Source of the DNA: Streptomyces deccanensis
GTDB taxonomy: Bacteria; Actinomycetota; Actinomycetes; Streptomycetales; Streptomycetaceae
Assembly: GCF_022385335.1 (NCBI RefSeq)
Contig: NZ_CP092431.1
Location: 9,982,001-10,046,000 of the forward strand
Length of the DNA: 64,000 nt
Direction of reading: 5' to 3'
Part shown: one piece after another, positions 24,621-33,056 of the stretch
How positions within the stretch are numbered: the first letter of the stretch is position 1
Layout of the letters: each line of letters starts with the position of its first letter
The notes under the pieces: model-generated
The model's input: only the letters and a program-made list of their open reading frames with translations
What the model was told of the DNA's origin: nothing
The model's database searches: none
Program-made: the position numbers and the translations under genes

Positions 24621-26759
24621 ATGGGATTCGAGGGTGCGGAACTGGCGGTCGTACCGCTGGACGCAGTACAGGCCGATGACGCGACCGTCACCGGTGCCAA
24701 GGCCGCCAACCTGGCCCGAGCCGCCATGGCGGGGCTGCCCGTGCTGCCCGGGTTCGTGTTGGTACCCGCCGACCGGGCACCAGGGGCGGCCGCAGGGGAG
24801 GACGCGGTGCGCTCCGCCTGGCAGGCACTTGCCGGCCCCCAGGAACGGGCGTTGGTCGTGCGCTCCTCCTCCGCGCACGAGGACACCGAGGACTCCTCGA
24901 TGGCGGGGCGGTTCGAGTCGGTGCTGGATGTACGAGGCTGGGAGGAGTTCACCCTCGCGGTGCGGATCGTCCTCGACTCGGCCGGAGTGGTCAGGCCGCT
25001 GCGCCCACCGGAGGAGACCCCCGACCGCGACGGGATGGCGGTGCTGGTGCAGCCGATGCTCCAATCCACCATCGGCGGCGTGATGTTCGGCGCCGATCCG
25101 GTCGAGGGCCGCACCGACCGGATCCTCGTCAGCGCGGTGCCCGGCGGACCGCATCAGCTCGTCGACGGCAGCACTCAAGGCGTGCGCTATCAACTGACCC
25201 GTCTCGCCCGCCTGGTGCGCACCGACCCGGCCGAAGCACGTGGCCGCCGGCTGCTGTCCCACCGGCGGCAGGTGAGGCTGGTGGACCTGGCCAAGAAGAC
25301 CGAGCGGGCGTTCGGCGGGCCCCAGGACATGGAGTTCGGCTTCGACGCCGACGGAAAGCTTTGGCTGTTCCAGGCCCGGCCCATCACCGCGATGGCGGCC
25401 CGACCGCTGCCCGGAGCGCGCCTGCTGGGCCCCGGTCCGATCGCCGAGACCCTGCCCGGGGTGCTCCAACCGCTGGAGGAGGACCTGTGGGTGGCGCCGA
25501 TGTCCCACGGCCTCACCCTCGCCCTCGACATCGCAGGCGCCGCGCCCCGGCGACACCTGCGCAGACTGCCGGTGGTGACCACAGTGGAGGGACGGGCCGC
25601 CGCCGATCTGCGGCTGCTGGGCGCCATCCCGTCGGCCCATCCGGTCCTGGACTTCGTCAACCCGGCGCCGGGGGCTCGCCGGGCGGGGGCTGCCTGGCGG
25701 ATCGGGCGGCTGCGTTCGGCGCTGCCGCTGCTGGCCGTCGACCTGATGGCCGACGTGGACCGGCAGCTGTCCGACTTTCCCCCGCCCCGGGAGATGCTCA
25801 GCGGCCAGTTGTTGGACGCCGTCGCCTGGGGTCGGCACGTCCTGTCGTCCCTCCACGCCCAGGAGTCCCTGGCGGGCGCGCTGCTCGGCGCGGGCAGCGG
25901 CGCCACCGCGGCCGGCGAAGCGCTCGCGGAACTGACAGAAGGCCGCAGGCGGGGCCTGAGCGACGAGCAACTCCTGGAACGCCACCCCGTCCTGCTGGCC
26001 CTGCTGCCCCCGACGCTCGGCGATCGCCCCCCGCTGCCCGCACAGACCGGGTGGACCACGGCGCCCCGGGGCGTGGGCGCGCTGCCCGTACGGGAAGGGC
26101 TGCGGCTGCGGATCCGCTGGGTGCAGGAGATGCAGGCCCAGCTGGTGCGGGAACTCGCCGAGCGGATCGACGCCGGTGAGTGCGGGTTCGGGGCCTCCCG
26201 TCTGATGCTGCTGCGATGGGAGGAACTGGTCGAGGCTGCGGACGGCAAGGGGCTGCCGGCCGATCTCGGCGCGCGGCTGCCCCGGGAGGACACCGGTCCG
26301 CTGCCCGCCGTCTTCCGCCTGGCCGACGGCCGTCCCGTGGCCCAACTCCCGCCCGGACACCGGGCCTCGGGCGAGGGGCAGGGGGCCGGCGGCGGCTTCG
26401 GCACCGGCACGGCCTGGGACGGCCACGGCGAGCGCCCCGACCGTCCCGTGCTCGTGGTCCGCTCCCTCGACCCCGCCCTGGCCCCGCTGCTCCCGGGCCT
26501 TGCCGGTCTCGTGGCGGAGACGGGCAGCGCCCTGTCGCACCTCGCGGTGCTGGCACGCGAATACCGCGTCCCCACCGCGGTCGGCGTACCGGCAGCCGTC
26601 GACCGCTTCCTCTCCGGAACGCCGCTCACCGTGGACGGCGGGGCGGGAGAAGTCGCTGTGCGCGACACCGTGGACGGCGGGACAGGAGGGTTGGCCGTGC
26701 GCGACACCGTCGGCGCGGCATCGGGACCTGCTTCGACACGTGAGGAGTCGGCGGCATGA
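24621..26759 (+). CDS. PEP/pyruvate-binding phosphohistidine enzyme
   Basis: 712 residues with the domain plan of PEP synthase and rifampin phosphotransferase. The N-terminal ATP-grasp (PPDK_N) is shown by VTGAKAANLARAAMAGLPVL, ALVVRSSSAHEDTEDSSMAG and EFGFDADGKLWLFQARPIT (ending about residue 260). A helical linker of about 300 residues follows. The C-terminal swivelling domain has ETGSALSHLAVLAREYRVPT, with the presumed phospho-accepting histidine near residue 640. It is shorter than rifampin phosphotransferases (about 860 residues) and its acceptor is unknown. A short duplicated segment (VRDTVDGGxGG/VDGGxGEVAVRDTV) lies at the C terminus. It starts six bases after dedA and overlaps the next gene by four. 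Confidence 0.85.
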   Translation: MGFEGAELAVVPLDAVQADDATVTGAKAANLARAAMAGLPVLPGFVLVPADRAPGAAAGEDAVRSAWQALAGPQERALVVRSSSAHEDTEDSSMAGRFESVLDVRGWEEFTLAVRIVLDSAGVVRPLRPPEETPDRDGMAVLVQPMLQSTIGGVMFGADPVEGRTDRILVSAVPGGPHQLVDGSTQGVRYQLTRLARLVRTDPAEARGRRLLSHRRQVRLVDLAKKTERAFGGPQDMEFGFDADGKLWLFQARPITAMAARPLPGARLLGPGPIAETLPGVLQPLEEDLWVAPMSHGLTLALDIAGAAPRRHLRRLPVVTTVEGRAAADLRLLGAIPSAHPVLDFVNPAPGARRAGAAWRIGRLRSALPLLAVDLMADVDRQLSDFPPPREMLSGQLLDAVAWGRHVLSSLHAQESLAGALLGAGSGATAAGEALAELTEGRRRGLSDEQLLERHPVLLALLPPTLGDRPPLPAQTGWTTAPRGVGALPVREGLRLRIRWVQEMQAQLVRELAERIDAGECGFGASRLMLLRWEELVEAADGKGLPADLGARLPREDTGPLPAVFRLADGRPVAQLPPGHRASGEGQGAGGGFGTGTAWDGHGERPDRPVLVVRSLDPALAPLLPGLAGLVAETGSALSHLAVLAREYRVPTAVGVPAAVDRFLSGTPLTVDGGAGEVAVRDTVDGGTGGLAVRDTVGAASGPASTREESAA

Positions 26760-27673
26760 AGTCCATCAGACTGGTCGGCTACACCTTCGGCGGGCTGTCC
26801 GCCGCCTACGCCGGCTACTACACCGTGCTCTACCTGACCCGTTGGGAATGGCAGCGAGCCCTCATCTCCGCCGCCCTGCTGATCGTCGTCGAGGTCTTCC
26901 TCGCCACCGTCCTGCTGCTCACCCGCCTGAGCCGTCTGGAGGACCGGCTGGAGCGGTCCGACGCCCGTGTCGAGGAGGTTCGCAAGCGGCTCGAACAGAG
27001 CCGCGATCCGGTGCCGAACCGCTTCAACTGGCTTGCCGCCGTGGACAGGACGGAGCTGAACGGCACGCATCGGACGTTCGTCTTCGTCCCCGTCCTCATG
27101 GTGGCCGGCGCGGCCCTGTCCGGGATCGCCTTGGTCATCCAGAAGGTGGCGGGAGCCACCGCTCGGCCAGGCGCCGAGCGCCGCCTGGCCGGACGCCTGG
27201 CGGCACTGACCGCCCCGCCGCTCACCGCGACCGCTCCTTTGGAAAGCCGCCCGGCGGTACCGCCGAATCACACCGGTCGAAAAGCCCTCGCCGTCGCGGC
27301 GGCTGTCGGCGGCCTGCTCCTGGTGCCCGTGCTGTGGTCCGCCCTGGCCGACGCGACCCAGACCCGGGCCGAGCAACGGCCGGACGCGGCGAGCACGACC
27401 ATGGTCTTCCGCGTCGAGACGTACGGCGACCGGAGCGAGGGGGCCGTTCAACTCGCCGCGCGGGATCTGTGGGAGACCTGCCGCCGCTCCACCGCGGCCA
27501 CGAACGACGACGCCACGCTGAACCGGATGAACGACGGCGTGTACACCGGCGTCATCCGCCCCGCCCTGCCGTCGCACGACGTGCTGCGCCTGCGCGGCTG
27601 CCTCCAGGACGCCAACACCAACCGCACCACCGCCGTCGTCCTGGGCGAAGGACAGGCCGAACACCGGAGCTGA
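26756..27673 (+). CDS. membrane protein of unknown function, operon-linked
   Basis: 305 residues. Two N-terminal helices (GYTFGGLSAAYAGYYTVLYL and ISAALLIVVEVFLATVLLL) are followed by a charged coiled coil (RLSRLEDRLERSDARVEEVR KRLEQ, about 58-83). Two more helices are VFVPVLMVAGAALSGIALVI (about 112-131) and ALAVAAAVGGLLLVPVLWSA, and an extracytoplasmic C-terminal domain of about 100 residues contains two cysteines. The stop/start overlap ATGA with the PEP-utilising enzyme shows translational coupling. I know no function for it; its topology would allow it to anchor or sense for the upstream enzyme. Confidence 0.75.
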   Translation: MKSIRLVGYTFGGLSAAYAGYYTVLYLTRWEWQRALISAALLIVVEVFLATVLLLTRLSRLEDRLERSDARVEEVRKRLEQSRDPVPNRFNWLAAVDRTELNGTHRTFVFVPVLMVAGAALSGIALVIQKVAGATARPGAERRLAGRLAALTAPPLTATAPLESRPAVPPNHTGRKALAVAAAVGGLLLVPVLWSALADATQTRAEQRPDAASTTMVFRVETYGDRSEGAVQLAARDLWETCRRSTAATNDDATLNRMNDGVYTGVIRPALPSHDVLRLRGCLQDANTNRTTAVVLGEGQAEHRS

Positions 27674-27689
27674 GCATCTGCCAGGGAGG

Positions 27690-27989
27690 CACCGGCGAGC
27701 TGGGGAGGTCTACGCCTTGGCGAGCGCCATGGGTGCGGGTGCGGGACCGCCTTCTGTTTGACGACGCTGCGGTGACCGCCCAACGAGTAGCTGAGCAGCC
27801 GGAGCCGGCTCCGACCTCCCGGCCCAGTTCGACGAGCGTCCGGTTGTCCGACGGGTCGGTGCGCAGCAGGTCGCAGACCTTTCGCAGCAGCGGATTGCTC
27901 GGGGTGGGCAGGTGCAGGGGTTGCTGCACCGAGATCCGCAGCTGGTCGAGACGCACCGCGCGCAGCCGTGTCTGTTGGCGGCACTCCAT
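27690..27989 (-). pseudogene. AraC-family regulator remnant
   Basis: The minus strand encodes RLDQLRISVQQPLHLPTPSN, then LLRKVCDLLRTDPSDNRTLV, ELGREVGAG, which is the linker and first helix of an AraC-family DNA-binding domain. The frame then runs into unrelated sequence and the second helix-turn-helix is missing; the upstream ligand domain is also absent. It is a truncated fragment downstream of the membrane operon. Confidence 0.6.
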
Positions 27990-28186
27990 ATCTTCGGAAG
28001 CGCTCGCTGGTCCGCGGCGTTGCGTGGCCGTGGCGGTGCCTACGCCTCGGGGCTGACACGGCCGCGACGCGGTTACGCCGTGTGGTGGATGGTGTTCATG
28101 CCGTGGCCGGACGCGGGCGGCGGGGGGCCTGCGAAAGCATCAAGGGCATCGAACGCAGGGCCCGTGCTGATCGAGGAGTGTGCCGT

Positions 28187-28753
28187 ATGCCCACGACCGT
28201 TGCCTTATCCGACAACGCGCCGACCGAACGAAAGCACTTATCCGGCCGCGCATCAGATCGGACGGTCCCGGGCGTCCCGGTTTGGGCGCGACGTGCGGCG
28301 GTCGCGGTCGTCTGGGTGTCTCTGCCATCGGCTTTGTGGCGCCTCGCTGTCGTGCTGGGTGTTCCGCTCGGACTCGGACAGTCCGAGTATGATGCGATGC
28401 TCCTGCCCGGCTGGGGCCTGCTGGTGCTGCCTTTGCTGTCGCTGGCCCAAGAAGGTCTGGCCTGGCTGACCCTCGGGTTGGTGCGGCCGTGGGGAGAAGT
28501 GTGGCCGCGCTGGATGCCGTATCTCGGAGGCCGTCCGGTCCCGGTACTTGCTGCGGTTGTCCCGGCGGCGTTTGGCGCGCTCGCGTGCAGCATCTATGGA
28601 GTATTGCTTGTCTGGACGACCCTGCACGCTCAGATGGACATCACGCCGTGGGGCAACTGGCTCCTGACCGTCTGCTATCTGCCTGTGGCCGCCTGGGGGC
28701 CGCTGCTGGGCGCGGTGACCGTGCACTACTACCGGCGCCGCACGCGCCGGTGA
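28187..28753 (+). CDS. small integral membrane protein
   Basis: 188 residues from the ATG at 28187, preceded by GAGGAG. Four hydrophobic helices can be seen (AAVAVVWVSLPSALWRLAVV, LLPGWGLLVLPLLSLAQEGL, PVLAAVVPAAFGALACSIYG, LLTVCYLPVAAWGPLLGAVT), with a basic C terminus YYRRRTRR. Streptomyces contains many such proteins of unknown role. Monocistronic by position. Confidence 0.65.
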   Translation: MPTTVALSDNAPTERKHLSGRASDRTVPGVPVWARRAAVAVVWVSLPSALWRLAVVLGVPLGLGQSEYDAMLLPGWGLLVLPLLSLAQEGLAWLTLGLVRPWGEVWPRWMPYLGGRPVPVLAAVVPAAFGALACSIYGVLLVWTTLHAQMDITPWGNWLLTVCYLPVAAWGPLLGAVTVHYYRRRTRR

Positions 28754-28770
28754 GGGGCGGAACCCCGTGA

Positions 28771-28895
28771 GGCGACGCTCCCGCCGCGATCCAGGTCGCC
28801 GACCGGTTCCACCTGTGGCAGGGCGTCGACCGAGCCGTGGAAATCTGTGCACGGCCCACCGCGAATGCCTGAACGGACCAACAGCGCCAATGCGA
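28771..28895 (+). pseudogene. ISL3-family transposase remnant
   Basis: APAAIQVADRFHLWQGVDRA matches the conserved DRFHLW region of ISL3 transposases (DDE_Tnp_ISL3). The next conserved piece, AHRECLNGPTAP, is in another frame. Nothing else of the element, including its ends, could be found, so this is a small relic. Confidence 0.6.
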
Positions 28896-29129
28896 AGCGA
28901 CGTTGGGGCGTCGCCCGATGACTCGGTGCGCGGCGGACCGGACCTTGATGGCCGGGGGACCAGCGCAAGGAGGCCGCGCGTGGCCTGGTCCACGAGTTAC
29001 GTGCTGCCACCTGCCAGGACATCCTCCGAGAAAACCGCTCCCGGCCAAGTTGTCTCCGCCCGGCACAGCTCGCCCATGTGACCCTGCCTCGCAGCAGCCG
29101 CGCGTGGATCCGGCTCCGACGCGAAGAAG

Positions 29130-29154
29130 GCCCCGGGGCTCGTGGCCCCGGGGC
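29130..29154 (-). terminator. hairpin terminator of the acid-degradation operon
   Basis: GCCCCGGGG at 29130-29138 and CCCCGGGGC at 29146-29154 form a perfect 9-bp stem with a seven-base loop, about 90 bases beyond the last gene's stop at 29243. No other gene ends nearby. Confidence 0.5.
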
Positions 29155-29226
29155 ATTGACGGGCGCGGTCCACCGCCGGGCGCCGCGTCTCGGCGCGGTC
29201 GTTCCCCCGCCGGTGGGGGCCCTTCC

Positions 29227-29258
29227 TCACACGAAGGCGCTCTCACACGAAGGCGCTC
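29227..29258 (-). repeat. 16-bp tandem duplication across a stop codon
   Basis: TCACACGAAGGCGCTC is present at 29227-29242 and 29243-29258. The second copy carries the last codons and stop of the acyl-CoA dehydrogenase; the first is a duplicate lying just outside the gene. Confidence 0.8.
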
Positions 29259-30460
29259 TGCCCGGTGATCGACTTGCCCACGATCAGGGTGTTCATCTCG
29301 CGGGTGCCCTCGAAGGAGCAGATCGCCTCGGCGTCGGCGAAGAACCGGAAGATGTCGTGGTCCAGGAGGATGCCGTTGCCGCCGAAGATCTCACGGCTCC
29401 AGCCCACGACCTCGCGCATGCGCGAGGTGACGAACGCCTTGGCCAGGGAGGAGTGTTCGTCGCGGTAGATACCGGCGTCCTGGAGGCGGGCGAGCTGCGT
29501 GAGCATCGCCCAGGAGGCGGTGACGTTGCCGAGGCTCTTGACCAGGAGGTCCTGCACGAGCTGGAAGCCACCGATGGGTCGGCCGAACTGCTCGCGCTCC
29601 CGGGCGTAGTCCAGGGCCAGTTCATAGGCGCCGATCATGACGCCGAGCGCCTGCCAGGCCACCCCGGCGCGGGTCGCGCGCAGGATCTCGGCGACGTCGC
29701 GGAAGGAGTCGATGCGCTGGAGGCGGTTGCCCTCCGGGACGCGGACGTCGGTCAGGGTGATCTCGGCGTTCTCGACGATGCGGAAGGCGACCTTGTGCTC
29801 GATCTTCGCCGGGGCGAAGCCGGGGGTGCCCTTCTCGACGACGAAGCCCTTGACGTGGTTGTCGTCGACGTCCCGCGCCCACACGACGACGTAGTCGGCG
29901 AACGTGGCGTTGCCGATCCACTTCTTTGCGCCGTTCAGGACCCAGCTGTCGCCCTCGCGCCGGGCGGTGGTGCGCATACCGCCGGCGACGTCGGAGCCGC
30001 CGAGGGGCTCGGTCATCGCGAAGGCGCCGATCTTGTCCATCGCGGCCATCGCCGGCAGCCAGCGGTCGCGCTGCTTCTGGTCGCCGCCGGAGTGGATGGA
30101 GTACATGGCCAGGCCGTTGTGGACGCCGAAGAAGGTCGACACCGAGGCGTCGGTACGGGCCAACTCCAGGGCGAGCATGCCCGACAGGAGGTTGCTCGTG
30201 GCGGGCTGGTGCGCGCCGTAGCCCTCGTAGGGCAGGCCGGCCAGGCCGCTGTCGCGGAAGAGGCCGATGAGCTGCATGGGGAACTCGCCCTTGGCCCAAC
30301 TGTCGTTCACCAGCGGCTTGACCTCGTCGCGCATGAGGGCCCGGGCCTTGAGGAGGATCTTGCGCTCGTCGTCCGGGAGCAGCGACTCGAAGTGGTAGAA
30401 ATCGGCGGTCAGTTCGTCGGCGATCGGACCGGGGGCCGTGGGCTGTGTGGTGGTGGTCAT
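29243..30460 (-). CDS. acyl-CoA dehydrogenase, glutaryl-CoA dehydrogenase-like
   Basis: 405-residue flavoenzyme. ACAD signatures are intact: AFAMTEPLGGSDVAGGMRTT (FAD/substrate loop), WVLNGAKKWIGNATFADYVV, and REQFGRPIGGFQLVQDLLVK. The C-terminal segment CSFEGTREMNTLIVGKSITG carries the catalytic glutamate in the EGT(R/H)(D/E)xxxLI(V/L)G context typical of glutaryl-CoA dehydrogenases. Such enzymes oxidise and may decarboxylate a dicarboxyl-CoA to an enoyl-CoA. It is the last gene of a five-gene operon, one base after the hydroxyacyl-CoA dehydrogenase gene. The substrate assignment to glutaryl-CoA is likely but not proven by sequence alone; crotonobetainyl-CoA reductases are relatives. Confidence 0.85.
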   Translation of the reverse strand: MTTTTQPTAPGPIADELTADFYHFESLLPDDERKILLKARALMRDEVKPLVNDSWAKGEFPMQLIGLFRDSGLAGLPYEGYGAHQPATSNLLSGMLALELARTDASVSTFFGVHNGLAMYSIHSGGDQKQRDRWLPAMAAMDKIGAFAMTEPLGGSDVAGGMRTTARREGDSWVLNGAKKWIGNATFADYVVVWARDVDDNHVKGFVVEKGTPGFAPAKIEHKVAFRIVENAEITLTDVRVPEGNRLQRIDSFRDVAEILRATRAGVAWQALGVMIGAYELALDYAREREQFGRPIGGFQLVQDLLVKSLGNVTASWAMLTQLARLQDAGIYRDEHSSLAKAFVTSRMREVVGWSREIFGGNGILLDHDIFRFFADAEAICSFEGTREMNTLIVGKSITGQSAFV

Positions 30461-30461
30461 C

Positions 30462-31496
30462 TCAGTTCTCCTCCTTCGGGGTGGTCGTCCGGGTCGCGCC
30501 GTCCAGCGCGTCCAGGACCGCCAGTTGCTTGCGGTCGCGCGTCTCGGCGAGTTCCGAGGACGTGGAGGAGCCGTAAGCCTTCTCCACGGCTTGGATGAGC
30601 CGTTCCTGTTGGTCGGGGGTCTGCGCGGGGTGGCGGCCGGGGGTGTCTTCCAGGGCCCCCATCGACGCGCCGATGTGTGCGACGAGGTGCCGGTAGCCGC
30701 CGGGTCCTCCGCCGAGGTGGGCGCCGAGGAACGGGCCGACCGTGGCCCAGCGCGGGCCCAGCGAGTTGGTCATGACGCGGTCCAGGTCCTCGGGGGTCAC
30801 CACGCCCTGCTCGACGAGGTGAACCGCCTCGCGGCTGAGCGCGTTCTGCAGACGGTTGCCGACGAAGCCAGGGATCTCCTTGCGCTCGACGACCGGGGTG
30901 CGGCCGAGGAAGGTGTAGAAGTCCAGCGCGGCCTGTACGGCGTCCTCGCGGGTGCGTTCGCCGGGGACGACCTCGACCAGGGGGAGCAGGTGCGGCGGGT
31001 TGAAGGGGTGGCCGATCAGGACGCGGGCGGCGTCCTCGTCGGCCAGCTCACCTGTGAACGCCGTGGAGGGGATCGCCGACGAGGAGCTGAGCAGCAGCGC
31101 GTGCGCGGGCGCCTCACGTACGACGGCGGCGAACAAGTCCTGCTTGAACCCAACGCGTTCGGGCCCGTTCTCCTGGACGACGTCCGCGTCCCGGACCGCC
31201 TCCGTCACGTCGGCCGCCAGGTGTACCCGGTCGGCGAGACCGCGCACGTCCAGGCCACGGGCGGCCAGATGCGGGGCGTACCGCGCCAGGGCGTCCGCGA
31301 CGGCTTCGGCGAGGTCCTCGCGCGGGTCGCTCACCCGCACGGTCAGGCCGTGTGCGGCGAACAGGGTCGTCCACGACAGTCCGATGGTTCCGGCGCCGAT
31401 GACGGCGGCCGTCCGGAAGACAGGAGTGCGGAAGGCCGGAGTGCGAAGGGCGGGGGAGCGGAGGGCGGGGGTGCGGAGGGCAGGGGTGCGGTTCAT
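30462..31496 (-). CDS. 3-hydroxyacyl-CoA dehydrogenase family protein (carnitine dehydrogenase-like)
   Basis: 344 residues. After an unusual N-terminal array of TPALR-type pentapeptides comes the NAD-binding Rossmann motif AAVIGAGTIGLSWTTLFAAH. LIGHPFNPPHLLPLVEVVPG is the family active-site segment, with the catalytic histidine, and VERKEIPGFVGNRLQNALSR begins the helical C-terminal domain. The overall pattern (SSSSAIPSTAF, GPRWATVGPF) is closer to L-carnitine dehydrogenase/lambda-crystallin relatives that act on free hydroxy acids than to fatty-acid FadB. The start overlaps the acetoacetate decarboxylase stop by four bases. It likely oxidises a beta-hydroxy acid or its CoA ester to the beta-keto compound. 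Confidence 0.85.
   Translation of the reverse strand: MNRTPALRTPALRSPALRTPAFRTPVFRTAAVIGAGTIGLSWTTLFAAHGLTVRVSDPREDLAEAVADALARYAPHLAARGLDVRGLADRVHLAADVTEAVRDADVVQENGPERVGFKQDLFAAVVREAPAHALLLSSSSAIPSTAFTGELADEDAARVLIGHPFNPPHLLPLVEVVPGERTREDAVQAALDFYTFLGRTPVVERKEIPGFVGNRLQNALSREAVHLVEQGVVTPEDLDRVMTNSLGPRWATVGPFLGAHLGGGPGGYRHLVAHIGASMGALEDTPGRHPAQTPDQQERLIQAVEKAYGSSTSSELAETRDRKQLAVLDALDGATRTTTPKEEN
31413..31487 (-). repeat. 15-bp tandem repeat in the N terminus, five units
   Basis: Codons 4-28 of the dehydrogenase encode TPALR, TPALR, SPALR, TPAFR, TPVFR from near-identical 15-base units. The Rossmann fold begins directly after the array, so the repeats are an extra N-terminal tail. Confidence 0.85.
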
Positions 31497-32242
31497 GACG
31501 CGACGACTCCCTTCAGGTAGTCGTGGACCGGCTCCACGCGGTTGAGCGTCAGGTCGGTGAGGATGTGGCTGGCGGAGACGACCTCCAGCACCGGCAGGTC
31601 CGCAAGCGGCGCGAGCACATGCTGGAACAGCTGGAGCCGGGCGGGGCCGGTCCAGGCCCCCTTGACCGTGAGTTCGGTGATGCGGGTCCGGACGAGTTCC
31701 TGCACGCGCGGCAGACCGTCGTAACCGGGGACGGTCTTGAGCATGAAGGTCGGTACGGAGATCTGCGCCTCGGCCTCGCGCAGGTCCAGTTCATGGTGCT
31801 TGTAGCCCATGGTGGCCGTGGCGACCCGCAGCGAGCCGTGATCGAGGGTGCCGACGAGCGCGCCGGAGTCGACGAAGAGCGCCGGGGAGCCGATGACCTT
31901 CGGGTAGGCGGAGACCTCGCGGCCGGAGGCGGTGGCCGGGAAGTTGTCGAGATACATGGCGTGCAGGTACTCGCCCCGCTCGCCCTCGAAGCTGACCGGG
32001 ATCGCCTGGCCGGCCTCCGTGTAGGGGCCGAAGCCGCTGACGTCGCCCATCTTCATCACCTCGAACCGGACGAGCGGCTCGTCGATCCGCAGCGGTTCGG
32101 GGACTACGGCCCGCAGGGCTTCGGGGTCGGTGCGGTAGACGATGTTGAGGTACTCGCGGTCGGTGAACCGCGGGACCGTCGGCGCGTACGCCGGGCGAGT
32201 GAGCGGGGTGGTGAGGTGCTGTCGTACGTCCTCGGTCCTCAT
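31493..32242 (-). CDS. acetoacetate decarboxylase family protein
   Basis: 249 residues. The Schiff-base lysine is at residue 115 in GREVSAYPKVIGSPALF, exactly the numbering of the clostridial enzyme, and GTLDHGSLRVATATMGYK is the other conserved strand pair. The second lysine of the clostridial YPKK pair is valine here. The enzyme should decarboxylate acetoacetate or another beta-keto acid to a ketone and CO2 in the cytoplasm. It sits between the enoyl-CoA hydratase gene (seven-base gap) and the hydroxyacyl dehydrogenase (four-base overlap), so it is an integral step of the operon's pathway. Confidence 0.9.
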   Translation of the reverse strand: MRTEDVRQHLTTPLTRPAYAPTVPRFTDREYLNIVYRTDPEALRAVVPEPLRIDEPLVRFEVMKMGDVSGFGPYTEAGQAIPVSFEGERGEYLHAMYLDNFPATASGREVSAYPKVIGSPALFVDSGALVGTLDHGSLRVATATMGYKHHELDLREAEAQISVPTFMLKTVPGYDGLPRVQELVRTRITELTVKGAWTGPARLQLFQHVLAPLADLPVLEVVSASHILTDLTLNRVEPVHDYLKGVVAS

Positions 32243-32249
32243 GCCGGCC

Positions 32250-33038
32250 TCACCGTCCCGTCCAGCGCGGCGAGCGGCGCTCGGCGAAGGCCGTCATGCC
32301 CTCGCGTACGTCGTCCGAGGCCATCAGGGTCTTCATCTCGCCGCGTTGGAAAGCGAAGGCCTCGGCGTCCGGGACACCGTCAGCGGCGCGGACGACGCGC
32401 TTGACGGCGGCCAGCGCCAACGGGGCGTTCGTGGCCAGCTGTTCGGCCAGCCGCAGGGCCTCGGCGACGGCCTGTCCCTTGCCGACGACCCGGTTGACCA
32501 GGCCCAGCTCCCCTGCGCGGCGCCCATCGACGGGCTCCCCGGTCAGGAGCAGCTCCATCGCCAGGTGGTGCGGGATCCGCTTGGGCAGCCGGATCACTCC
32601 GCCGCCCGCCGCGATCAGGCCGCGCTTGACCTCGGGCAGTCCGAACCGGGCGTCCTCGGCGGCGACGATCAGATCGCAGGCCAGGGCGAGTTCGAAGCCG
32701 CCGCCCATGGCGAAGCCCTCGACGGCGGCGATGAGGGGCTTGGTCGGCTCGGCTTCCGTCAGGCCGCCGAAGCCGCGGCCCTTCACCTCGGGTGATTCGC
32801 CGCGCAGCGCGGCCTTGAGGTCCATGCCGGCGCTGAAGGTGCCGCCCTCGCCGGTCAGGACGCCGGCCCGCAGCTCCGGGGCGGCCTCCAACTCCTCGAG
32901 GACAGAAGTCAGTTCGGCGGCGACGGCCGCGTTGACGGCGTTGCGGGCCTCGGGGCGGTCGAGGGTGATGAGCAGAGCGGAGCCGATGCGCTCGGTGCGG
33001 ACGACGGGAGAGACAGAACTGTTCATGAGGGTGTTCAT
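32250..33038 (-). CDS. enoyl-CoA hydratase/isomerase (crotonase)
   Basis: 262 residues of the crotonase fold. The CoA-binding segment FSAGMDLKAAL forms part of the oxyanion hole, and both catalytic glutamates are present: MGGGFELALACDLIVAAEDA and FGLPEVKRGLIAAGGG. It would hydrate an enoyl-CoA such as crotonyl-CoA to the 3-hydroxyacyl-CoA. Two in-frame ATGs near the start (33038 and four codons later) are possible. Second gene of the operon, 18 bases after the CoA-transferase. Confidence 0.88.
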   Translation of the reverse strand: MNTLMNSSVSPVVRTERIGSALLITLDRPEARNAVNAAVAAELTSVLEELEAAPELRAGVLTGEGGTFSAGMDLKAALRGESPEVKGRGFGGLTEAEPTKPLIAAVEGFAMGGGFELALACDLIVAAEDARFGLPEVKRGLIAAGGGVIRLPKRIPHHLAMELLLTGEPVDGRRAGELGLVNRVVGKGQAVAEALRLAEQLATNAPLALAAVKRVVRAADGVPDAEAFAFQRGEMKTLMASDDVREGMTAFAERRSPRWTGR

Positions 33039-33056
33039 GGGGGGTCTCCTGTCCGG

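Noticed and set aside
29078..30598. Long plus-strand open frame opposite the acyl-CoA dehydrogenase
   Set aside because: Shadow of the coding strand in G+C-rich DNA; the minus strand encodes complete ACAD motifs.
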